Of a DNA stretch of 64,000 nucleotides, positions 53,801-64,000 are shown piece after piece (position 1 is the first letter of the stretch; each line of letters opens with the position of its first letter). Source of the DNA: Chaenocephalus aceratus. Its lineage: Eukaryota; Chordata; Actinopteri; Perciformes; Channichthyidae. Where the stretch lies: the NCBI GenBank assembly GCA_023974075.1, contig CM043808.1:19025204-19089203 (forward strand), written 5' to 3'. The notes beneath the pieces were generated by a model that saw only the letters and a program-made list of their open reading frames with translations, was not told the origin of the DNA and made no database searches. The translations under genes and the position numbers were made by a program.

Positions 53801-54573
53801 TATTATATGGTTACATTCCACTTTACAGAAGCAGGTTGCCCATAAACTACATGTCCCACAATGCATCTCGTTTTGTGACATGCGCACTGAAGAGACTTGC
53901 AATTATTTGCCCTGGACTTCTGCTTTCAGACGTAGTTAATTACTAAGTTATTATCCTATCCGATAATAATCCAATTCAGAGGCAATAATGTCACATAATA
54001 CATTATTTTATATATATATTATATATTTATATAGTTATAACCGGCCCTTTGAGTGCAACCTTTATGCGAATGTGGCCCGCGATGAAATTGAGTATGACAC
54101 CCCTGGTGTAGAGTGTCTACCTTGTGGCTCCTGTGCAGATGATTTTCCCTGAAGACCAGATTGAGGCTGTTATCTTGGGTTTACGAAGCTTCATCAGGAC
54201 TTTCTAAAAAAGAAAGTGTTAACATTTGAATGCAGCCAACATGAATCATGATAAATGCATAATCAAAAGAAAATCAAGCTATTATTTGAATCTCTTAATA
54301 AGAATTTATTTGCATTCATCCACTTCCTTACCCCACAATCCGGCTTATAGATGACATTGTTCCCCTCTAAGGCGATGGTGCGCAGGTTGAGGTGGCACCT
54401 GACCCTGAATGTGGCCACCACATTGGTGATAATGATATCGAGTGCCTCATCATTGCTGGAATCCATGAGGAAGTGTGCGATGCAGCAGGAGGACCACAGG
54501 GGCTTTCTCCTCACACATTTATCACCTACGCCTCCACCACCATGTCACTCAGGGGCCAAGGAGATGAGAAGAG
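46585..54573 (-). CDS. tbpl1: tbpl1, TBP-like protein 1 (TLF/TRF2)
   Basis: Coding exons on the minus strand: 54466-54332, 54203-54121, 50072-50007, 49454-49351, 48612-48518 and 47962-47880. All junctions are GT/AG with consistent phases, and the start is MDSSNDEALDIIITN. Total coding length implies 187 residues after discounting a 2-base excess, against 186 in human. The protein is the two-lobed TBP core fold. Lobe 1 includes CHLNLRTIALEGNNVIYKP and ASIWSSGKIICTGAT. Lobe 2 includes VNVLAVCSMPFSI, ATVQVFSTGSITVTG and VATAVEQVYPLL. It binds TFIIA and TFIIB but, unlike TBP, does not bind canonical TATA, and it supports TATA-less and germ-cell transcription. The 3' UTR runs to about 46585, with AATAAA at 46606-46611. 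Exon 3 has a +2 indel as assembled. Confidence 0.92.
46606..46611 (-). terminator. tbpl1 polyadenylation signal
   Basis: AATAAA on the minus strand, the first canonical signal noticed in a plausible position downstream of the stop. Confidence 0.55.
50007..50072 (-). other. tbpl1: tbpl1 third coding exon with a +2 frame error
   Basis: The exon is 66 bp where the family needs 64. SEDDAKLG is in frame at the start and LQKLGF at the end is in another frame. The excess lies around 50031-50041 (TTTAGG on the minus strand), and an Ala codon nearby reads GAT. Read literally, translation would stop at the first codons of the next exon. Confidence 0.8.
50374..51515. mobile_element. hAT deletion derivative (TSD CTCTAGAC/TTCTAGAC)
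   Basis: Ends CAGTGGTCGCCACCAG and GGTTGGTGACCACTG. The flanks match at 7 of 8 bases (50366-50373 and 51516-51523). The interior is largely the reverse complement of the element at 36820-37904, including a shared stretch of about 280-300 bp (51068-51365). Confidence 0.8.
52195..53166 (+). mobile_element. hAT element with TAGGGGTGTAACGGT ends, 8-bp TSD ATAGCGAC
   Basis: Inverted termini TAGGGGTGTAACGGT and ACCGTTACACCCCTA. ATAGCGAC is at 52187-52194 and 53167-53174. It retains only the zinc-finger start of a transposase. Confidence 0.92.
52526..52820 (+). pseudogene. hAT transposase BED zinc-finger fragment, frameshifted
   Basis: Begins SAVWEHFGFPVDYNNDGV in one frame and continues in another with CRRCSIAVRYANGNTPNML and HIRRHHPD. 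Together these give the C-x2-C ... H-x-x-x-H pattern of BED fingers in ZBED/hAT transposases. A one-base frame change lies around 52575. The catalytic domain is absent. Confidence 0.8.
53708..54105. mobile_element. hAT MITE next to a tbpl1 splice donor (TSD GTGTAGAG)
   Basis: Ends CAGGGGTCTCAAACTCAA and TTGAGTATGACACCCCTG. GTGTAGAG is at 53700-53707 and 54106-54113. It has no coding capacity. On the minus strand the tbpl1 exon 54203-54121 ends only 7 bp before the near duplicate. Confidence 0.95.
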
Positions 54574-55830
54574 CTGGAAGGGGAAAAAAGGAGTTATTAA
54601 TATTTTGAGAGACAAATGTTATAATGACAGTTTATGACGAAAAACCTTGTTTGGTGATAAAACGAGTGTCATAAACATGCAAAGATACTAAGTTTTGTAA
54701 TGTCCTATATCCTTATTACTTTCCAAAATGCCTTTGTTTTCATAGTTTTACATTATTATTCACATTTCACTGTCACATTAGCACATTTTATAACATGACC
54801 AATACAGTTAAAATCAACTCGCACACATGTATGTTCGATATAAGATATGTGTAAATAACATCTGAATGAAAACGTTAAAAATTAATACACTAACTTGTCA
54901 CCTTAGTTGCAGCGCCAATTCATCTGATTCTCCAGTTATGTGGTTCCCTTGTACTTGATATGTAGGAGAGTGAATGGGACTATTAATCACACAGGCATCT
55001 GAAAGACATGAGGAATCATTTATACATTTTGGGAAATTATATTTATTTTGTATGAACTTCTACGCTATGTTGGCCATGTATGCAGTTAGCTTTCCCGCTA
55101 GTTATACAGCCTGACGCGTTAGCAACTTGCTCTTCCTACTAAATCCACGCTATCCAGTAAGATACATACACATTATATATTGGAGATTAAATACATGATT
55201 TATACATCACGTTAATGTGTTAACGCGATATAGCTGGACAAAGTTGTGCCTAAAACAGAAGCTTTAGTGGCGTTACAGCTGATGCATCGCTCACCCCTCT
55301 GTTGTATTGCATAGTAACGCAACTGATAAGCTTGTTTAGGACACTGATGCTAAGCTAGCTAATCTTGCAAGCCTTACAAACCGGCTGTCAACTTTTAATC
55401 GCAGACTAATTTAACATTTCGACATCAACAAACATGTTTTATGAAGTTTACTGAGATTAACGATCAGGAACAAACAGTAGATCCACCTCACTACTGCCCA
55501 GATCTGTTGTGATGAGGCTACCCGTTAGCTGCAACAAAGAAAGTGCTCAGGCAGTAATGAATGAAAAGTTGGCAGCTAAGCTAGCTAACAAGCTAACTAT
55601 CTAACGATGACGAGGTCGTTGCACTGTTTCCAGTGGTTGGTGTTAATGTGTGTTTCTCAAATGTATGCTTTAGTTCTTTAGCTACCTCTTCAGCTAGCTC
55701 AGTGATGTAAGCCCGAAACATAAACAGTCCAGCCAACGGTGAAATTTGTGGACAGACCCCTTCCTCCGCGAGACAATAACAGCGAGCCAGCTAGCTTCCT
55801 GTTTGGGCTTTCAGAATAAAACCTTGTGAC
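54467..55830 (-). promoter_or_regulatory. tbpl1: tbpl1 5' UTR and promoter region
   Basis: A likely acceptor (CCCCTTCCAG) ends at 54574, giving about 107 nt of 5' UTR in the ATG exon. This leader holds an upstream ATG followed after four codons by TAG, and another ATG that overlaps the main start in a different frame. A non-coding first exon and promoter probably lie toward 55700-55830, which is GC-richer. No TATA box was recognised. Confidence 0.45.
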
Positions 55831-55857
55831 GCACGGAACTTCAACAACTTCCGGTTT

Positions 55858-55916
55858 GAACTTTAAAAATGTAGCCATGATAACATTTGAACTTTAAAAA
55901 TGTAGCCATGATAACA
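55858..55916. repeat. 30-bp tandem duplication
   Basis: TTGAACTTTAAAAATGTAGC and the following bases are repeated twice without change, upstream of tbpl1. Confidence 0.85.
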
Positions 55917-57389
<1,473 letters not shown>

Positions 57390-57593
57390 GTGAAGCGGCT
57401 GACGCAGGACACAGGAGTGTGTTTACAGTTTGTTGGGCTACACAGCGCTGGGGCAGTCTCTTCCCAGAGGAACAATGCTCTTATTCTCATTAGGTCATAC
57501 GATGCAGCATGTAAACACACAGATGTGAGCACTTAAGGTTTAAGAGATGCAGATATTTCTAAGAATAAATAGATGGTCCATCACTGTAATTAC

Positions 57594-57923
<330 letters not shown>

Positions 57924-58012
<89 letters not shown>
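57924..58012. repeat. (GT)n microsatellite
   Basis: About 44 uninterrupted GT units, ending in GAGAGA. Confidence 0.97.
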
Positions 58013-58019
<7 letters not shown>

Positions 58020-60619
58020 TAAATAACATTGTTATACTTCTAGGGAATATATTTTAATTGTGTTCCTATATGTGTGTGTATCCATTCTTCATCAGCCATT
58101 TGCTTACTTCAAAGTTTTCAACCCCTGGTCAAAACATGATTATTTCCAAAATAATAAATGTTGCGTAAAATATTTGCTTTTGGGTGGAACAATATTATCA
58201 ACCATATCCATACATCCCCAGGTCCCAAGAGGAGTGTTTCCTTCTGAGCGTATGGATGATCTGCACAGTTTGGAATTCTTATGACAAAAAGCCGAAAAGG
58301 TCATGCAATTTGTATCCAGACAAACCAAAAGAAAAAGGGGAACTTTTAGAAATATACTAAAAACAAAGTCATTATGTGTCTACAACTTACGAAAAACACG
58401 AAATGCAATTTGTTTTTAAAACATGCTGGCGGATGCGTATTTGCAAAGATGTTCTTGAGGGGTGACCTCACTGTTGCCGGTAAACTGGGTGTTTGTCAAG
58501 ACCCCGGTGTTCTGTTTATGTTGCGGGCACATCACAGGCCCATCTCAAAAGGGCTTAGAGAGCTAATTCAAAGCATTTGAGAGTCTATGCGGTCGAGTTG
58601 TAAAACTGAGTTCAGTACTGGTTTGATGGCTTTGTGGGAACTCTGTGTCACACTGCTTAATATTTACCAGTCTGTTTTTCATCAGACAGGTTTTTAAAAG
58701 GTAGTGGAAATGAAAAATCAAATGGGGATCTTGTGACAAATTAAAGGCATGAGAGAAATGCCCTAGGACAACAACAGTAAGTTTAAAAAGATGAGACAGC
58801 GACTACCCACCTTATATATGAATGGCTGCATTTCTGCACATATCTTCCTGCCTATACGTACTACATGGGTGCATGTACAAGTGAGTGTTCTGTAGGAGAC
58901 AGAGATAGATAGTGTGTTAGTTGGCCGTGTGGAGGGAATCCAGTGCTCGGGTAGTGCTGCTCTGGGGTCTTCCAGTGTAAACAGAGACGTGGGAACGACC
59001 AAGCCTGTTTATATCAGCTCCTATTCTCACTGGGACCAGACAGCCCGAGTCAGGGGCACAGCCAACACACTGGCCTCGTGTGCATACATGCTCAAAAAAA
59101 CAGATTTGCCTACACAGACATGCATGCAGGCTTGTTAATGCATGCAACATCCTAAAATCCCAGATTCAGAAAGTTATGTTTGGTGTTTTTTTGTGTGTGA
59201 CTTATACATCGAAACAGGAATGTTAACACACTCAGAGTCAGTTGACCTCTCTAAAGTCTAATCAAGTACATCTAAAGTTTTTAACATTGGACTTCTTTGT
59301 CGAATAGGACAAGTTGTTTATTATTTATTTTGGTTTTTAATGGAAAAGAAAGGTTAATCAGTATCTTGTGCGTAAACTAACCCTAAAGAAATGGCATTCC
59401 CATAATATACGTTCTCTTCAGATAAAAATACCCAGAGTGTAATGTTGACTTGAATGACTGTTGTTGACCTTTTCTCAGACACACTATCGAACTAAGTTAG
59501 ATAATCTTAAGAACCCCCAAAAGCCCCAATGTGCCAGCAGACTAACTTACTTAGCACCAAAGTTGAGGAATCTAACTTATGCACCAGAGCCAATCAAGTA
59601 AATAAAATAAAAAAGGTTGAAAAGGAGCTCTATAAAGAAGTGAAATCCTCTTACATCACAGCTCCAGAGGTGAGTCTGAGCTCAGACAGAGAGACAATCA
59701 CTCCAACGCTCATCATGCGGCTTTACTGGGCTAACATTAACAGCACCTGCATAAATGTTATGGAGTTCCCTGCTAAGCCATGTTTAGATAGTTTTGGAAA
59801 ATGATGACACTGCCATGAGCATTATCTGGTGCAACTCCAGTGTGCAGAGAAAGCACCTGCTCTGTGCAGATGTAATGCTGAGGAACTGGGTCACGATTAA
59901 ATCGAAGTCTCTTTCAGATTGATTTATTTCTGTTGTTTTTCTGATACATTTTATACATTAATTGAGTTTTAAATTGTTTTATTGCATTTCTGCCTGCCTT
60001 GCCCTTAAACTTGCATAATGAAAATGTGGGTGATGCATTTATTTCACTCGACATAGAGCGTCATCATTTACAGATAAAGTAGAAATCGTGAATTATACAA
60101 AAAAATCCCATTATAAAAGAAAAAACTAAACATGGATCTTCACCAACTTCAAAACAAAAAACAAAGCTAGAAAAGAGTTTGGATTTTCATCAACAAAATA
60201 TTTCTGCATCCCATCCAATGAAGTACTCTATCAGCATTGACTCAATATTTTGTTGTGTTGTATTTCAATTGAAAACGTACTTATTTTCAGTTAAGAGGGT
60301 AACATTCACACTTTATTTATTTATTGTCATTATTATCTACACAAGATCTTACTATTTGTCAGTGTTTTGGTCCATTTGGTAAAAAGTTAAAAAGTACTTT
60401 CTTAAAAGGGATGAAAATAAAACACCATATTTTGTACTATATTGTCATTTGCATTGGCGCCTGTTTCATTTCAAGTGTTGATTTTAAAAGGAAATGATAT
60501 TGTCTGATTACAGATATAACAGCTGAGCCCAAAGGGCAGAAAAACACATAAAAAGGCATTAACTTCAAAAAGAGCAGTGAAGGAAGGATGTATCATCATC
60601 ATTATAATCATGAGGAGGA
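58013..60619. other. Intergenic, nothing recognised
   Basis: No domain-bearing frame, splice-like pattern or element terminus was identified. Confidence 0.45.
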
Positions 60620-61030
60620 AATCTTCCAAAGTAAATGCCGATTTTTTTCTTTATCAGTGAACATTTGTATTAAGCTGCAAACAACCAGTCATTTCAAAAT
60701 CAGATGGAAAATTCTCTCGGCAATACTCTTGTGTGGCTCCTCACTGACACAAATGAACAAACGATACATCTCTGCTGCAGAACTGGGGCCCGCTGGCCCT
60801 TTTTTCAGCACCTCAGACGGACATCCAGCCATTGTTTGGATAGAGAAGGAGTTGCTGTAAGCCTTGTGGAGTGGATTCTTCCTCTCACTAGAAATCAGCG
60901 CAATGCAAAAACAAACTGCTGTAAGAGCGTGGAGGAGTGCGTCCGAAGGGCACCTAACAATCGCAGAGAAAAGCCACAAATGTGTTGGCTTCGGGAGGCT
61001 CAATTACACACCTGGTTGCCTTTTGAGATA
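60620..61030. other. Complex non-repetitive stretch, possible conserved non-coding element
   Basis: Higher sequence complexity and GC than its surroundings, with overlapping open frames on both strands but no recognisable domain. Being intergenic beside tbpl1, it could be regulatory. Conservation cannot be judged from one genome. Confidence 0.2.
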
Positions 61031-62826
61031 AAGTGTGTGTGTGTTAGCAATCAGTAGTGAAATGCATCATAGTCACTGTGTGTGTTAATGTACAAGGCAT
61101 GTTAGGAGGAGAGGCTGGGTGCCAAGACTATCTCTGTCTTTATAAGTTTGTACTGGTAAAGGTCCGAATGTGGGTGGAATGGGGGGTGGGAGGTGTTGAC
61201 ATAGAAGGATGTTTTGGGGTGGCGTTTGGGGAGCAAATCGGGGTGAAGGTGTAGAAGGATGATAGGAAGGAGGGATATGTGATTAAGGGGTGTTGTGTTT
61301 TCGCGGCTCAAAGATTGGGAGTTACAACCGTACGGTGTGCAAGGTTGATGCATGTTTGCACACATTTTCTAATTGGTCTGTTTTTGCTCATACTTGTGTC
61401 TGTGTGTGATAAAACAAAGCAACAAAAGCTCCCACTCATATGCAAGCAACACACACACACGCACACACACACACCCACACACACACACACACACGCACAC
61501 ACACACATACTGATATCTAAATTAATGGTCTCCTTGGGGAGTCATCCAAAGGCCACGGGCGTTTGGGAGAAAAGATTCTTGGAAAAAGGCTTCATCATCA
61601 GAACATGTGCTCATTAGTAACCCCATCTTAGTCATCCAGAAAGAAAGAGCGGGGTAAACCAAGGAAAACATGGACAAGGTCATATACTTATCATGTTGAA
61701 GAAGCATTTACTTTACAGTCTTTCCAAATGACGATAAAAGTCAGAGAGAGGCGATTGGGAATCAGCCAATCGGTGATGAACAGAGATGAGGGTAACAAGG
61801 TAAAGAACATAAATAGTTTAAAGAAAGTCTAAAAAACTAAAAAAGAATGAGTAAAAGGAAGGAAGGTTCTCAGCATGTTAGACTCCCTCCATCTCATTCA
61901 GCCTCACTCTTCGCAGGAAGTCATTAAAGAGTAAGCCAATAAAGCTGTGTCAGATATATTGTATCCCCATCCTCCACAGGGATATAACATATTGGTCTCC
62001 TATTCTCATCAGACATGGGGATCAGCATTTTACAGGCTCACGATGTCCCACTTTGGAGTTCAGAGAGTTTACTTTAAGTCATCAACTGTCTTGTTGTTGG
62101 TTTTCAACACAATTGTTTCCGGTTGTATTGAACATGACTCATTCAAAGGGGCATCCTGCAGGAAATGAAAGTTTGAAATGTGGTACTGTAATGTTCATCC
62201 TTACAATTCAGTCCAGCGTTGGGTCTTCAAGTTAGATTTTTGCCAATTAAACATACATTTTGGGAATAATCCTGATTTGGGATTGCTCCTGAAATAAAAA
62301 AAAGTCTGTTTTCAAGCCTTTTACTATTCTGATTCGGTTCACTATACTTTGGTGTCGCTACTTTCCTTTCCAACTAGCAAACAGGCAAAGTTAGCAACTA
62401 GCTGGTGAACATGGTGCATCATTTAGCAGCTACACAGCTATATTTTCCTCAGGAGTTGTTAGCGACCAAAACAGAACTAAAAGAGATGGCAATTAGACTC
62501 ACATATGGCCAGTAATCACATGCTAATCAATGCTAATGTTGCTATATGTATCTGCTGCGTGATTATGAATCCAGCTGCTCTTCTTGGCTATATCCGCCTT
62601 GTGTAGCTTGATGATTCATAGACTAGTGGTTATGGTTAGCCCATTGGTCAAGGCGTAGAACATTATCCAACAGATGACCTGTGTTTTGGAAAAGTGGACT
62701 TCTGGCTAATCCTATTGCGCTAGAATGCTACGCAGGATGGGTCTTGCCTTTAAAAGCGGCGGGATTCATAATCACAGATAGCTGTTGGACTAGTAAGTGA
62801 GCAACCTTGTGAAAATGTTTTGTTAA
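61031..62826. other. Intergenic with a CA repeat, no gene seen
   Basis: Contains an imperfect (CA)n run at 61449-61508. No other feature recognised. Confidence 0.5.
61449..61508. repeat. Imperfect (CA)n microsatellite
   Basis: CA units broken by GCAC and CCAC. Confidence 0.9.
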
Positions 62827-63180
62827 AGGTGGGGTATGTAATTTATTTCAGAAAGACTTTTTGTTATATTCCATGGAATGCTCTTAGCATCCCGATAGCA
62901 ATGAATATATTAAATGCTTGATAATAAATCCATACAAAAATTCATCTGTGGAAGCCGTGGCGCTGTAAAAAGCACGACCAATCATTTTAGCCGGCCCGGC
63001 TAAAATAACTGGATGGCCTACCTGCCTGTCAGCCTTCCATCTGTGCACAAACTTACTGTATCTCGTGCCCTCATTGGTCATGTGGGCGTTCGTGTGTGTG
63101 GGAGGAGGGGCTCTGTAAGGAAGGTATTTTCAAATTCTAGCGCACTGGAGCTGGTTTCTCCAAAATGACATACTCCACCT
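62827..63180. mobile_element. 354-bp MITE with TTAA target sites
   Basis: Termini AGGTGGGGTATGT and ACATACTCCACCT are inverted repeats with one mismatch, and each is bounded by TTAA (62823-62826 and 63181-63184). TTAA targeting is typical of piggyBac and Kolobok. No coding capacity. Confidence 0.85.
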
Positions 63181-63184
63181 TTAA

Positions 63185-64000
63185 AAGCTTTTTTCTACAA
63201 CCCTGGGGGAAATAAGTTATTGCACGTAAAAATAAAACATTTAAAAAAGGAAAATCTGACATTTCTTCCAATAATGTTCTCAATCAATTCAATGACTAAT
63301 GTTTACAGGGAAACTCTACGAAAACAGATGAGCTTGTTATCACTACTAAAAACAACTTCAACATTTCATACTCTCTGTTTGTGTATACGTGTGTGGTTGC
63401 ATTTCAAACCCCATTAGTGCATTAGTCTTTCTTTGTACTTAGTTTTTCCTTTGAGATCTTAACATTTTTGGACCAGTATTTTATATCTTGCACTAACAAA
63501 GAGGATAGTTTGGAGGAAAAATAAGCGGCCCCTGTTGCTTTTTCTGTAGATAACACTCTTCCAAAAAGAAATACAAAACATCTTTACATCAGTATTAGAG
63601 CAAGAAGAGAATGTGTTTTGCATGGAAATGTTGTTGTAGTTAAAGTGTGTTTAATTGACAGACTGAGACAGTCAGATGAGAGATAGGTAGATTGATACCT
63701 AGATACATAAATAGATGGATATGTAGCAAGTCAAGGGTAGGAAAAAGGAGCAATAAAACATGATGGAGGGAGAGAGAAGTAGAAAGTAGTGAGGAGACGA
63801 GGTTAATCCAAACAGACGTGTGCCAGGTTATTTTTACGACAGTCCCATCAGCCATTATCTGCCTGCTCTGTTATGGTTAGGGATAAATACAGACCTGGGC
63901 AATACCGAGGAGGGGCAGATTTGTGACTGTGTGAATGGTTTAGCGTCCGTGTAGTAATGTGTAGTTTTGTGAGCATGTCGTCCCTCTCCTTCTCTCTGGC
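63185..64000. other. Intergenic to window end, nothing recognised
   Basis: AT-rich, with no gene or repeat boundary recognised. Confidence 0.45.

Noticed and set aside
54467..54514. N-terminal extension of tbpl1 upstream of MDSSNDEAL
   Set aside because: The extension begins at a GTG and has no counterpart in the family. The ATG at 54466 gives the expected start.
60689..61057. Overlapping frames of over 100 residues on both strands
   Set aside because: No domain or splice pattern recognised. Kept only as a possible non-coding element.

Overview
The window is animal nuclear DNA, almost certainly from a teleost fish. It has intron-split genes, a Ty3/Gypsy chromovirus of the Sushi/Tf1 type, a BEL/Pao element, a DIRS1-like tyrosine-recombinase element, many hAT elements with 8-bp target duplications, and long GT microsatellites. 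No prokaryotic operon, CRISPR array, rRNA or tRNA gene was seen.

Two host genes are supported, arranged tail to tail. slc2a12 (GLUT12-type sugar transporter) is on the + strand with coding exons at 38478-38574, 41201-42498, 42782-42904, 44406-44538 and 44631-44724. tbpl1 (TBP-like 1, also TLF/TRF2) is on the - strand with coding exons at 54466-54332, 54203-54121, 50072-50007, 49454-49351, 48612-48518 and 47962-47880, and a poly(A) signal near 46606. From memory the human orthologues are also convergent neighbours on chromosome 6q23. Both genes carry small coding indels confined to short patches (41244-41358 in slc2a12, around 50040 in tbpl1). These look more like assembly errors than decay, because the flanking coding sequence is intact.

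Mobile-element layout. 1-5.3 kb: the truncated edge of a long-inverted-repeat element and local duplications. 5.3-17.5 kb: a decayed BEL/Pao element (- strand) split by a 2.9-kb hAT element (6154-9070) and by a young, apparently complete Sushi-type Gypsy element (11954-17263; LTRs differ at 2 of 429 positions; TSD ATGTC). 17.9-21.1 kb: a perfect 73-bp-armed palindrome and a foldback-like element. 23.4-26.9 kb: an element with 0.8-kb terminal inverted repeats. 26.9-31.3 kb: a DIRS1-like element whose RT is largely missing and whose place is taken by a 45-bp minisatellite. 33.2-35.9 kb: an inverted-repeat element with 175-bp subterminal tandem units. 36.8-37.9 kb: a hAT element just upstream of slc2a12. 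The introns of both genes hold a solo LTR, several hATs and a 371-bp GT array that begins exactly at a splice donor. 57-64 kb is intergenic, with GT arrays around a telomere-like block, one unrecognised complex stretch and a TTAA-flanked MITE.

I did not find a convincing undescribed biochemical system. The most informative observations are the self-priming signature and correctly spaced TATA box of the Gypsy element, the DIRS minisatellite replacement, the donor-fused GT array, the hAT insertion next to a tbpl1 splice donor, and several inverted-repeat elements that I could not assign to a family.
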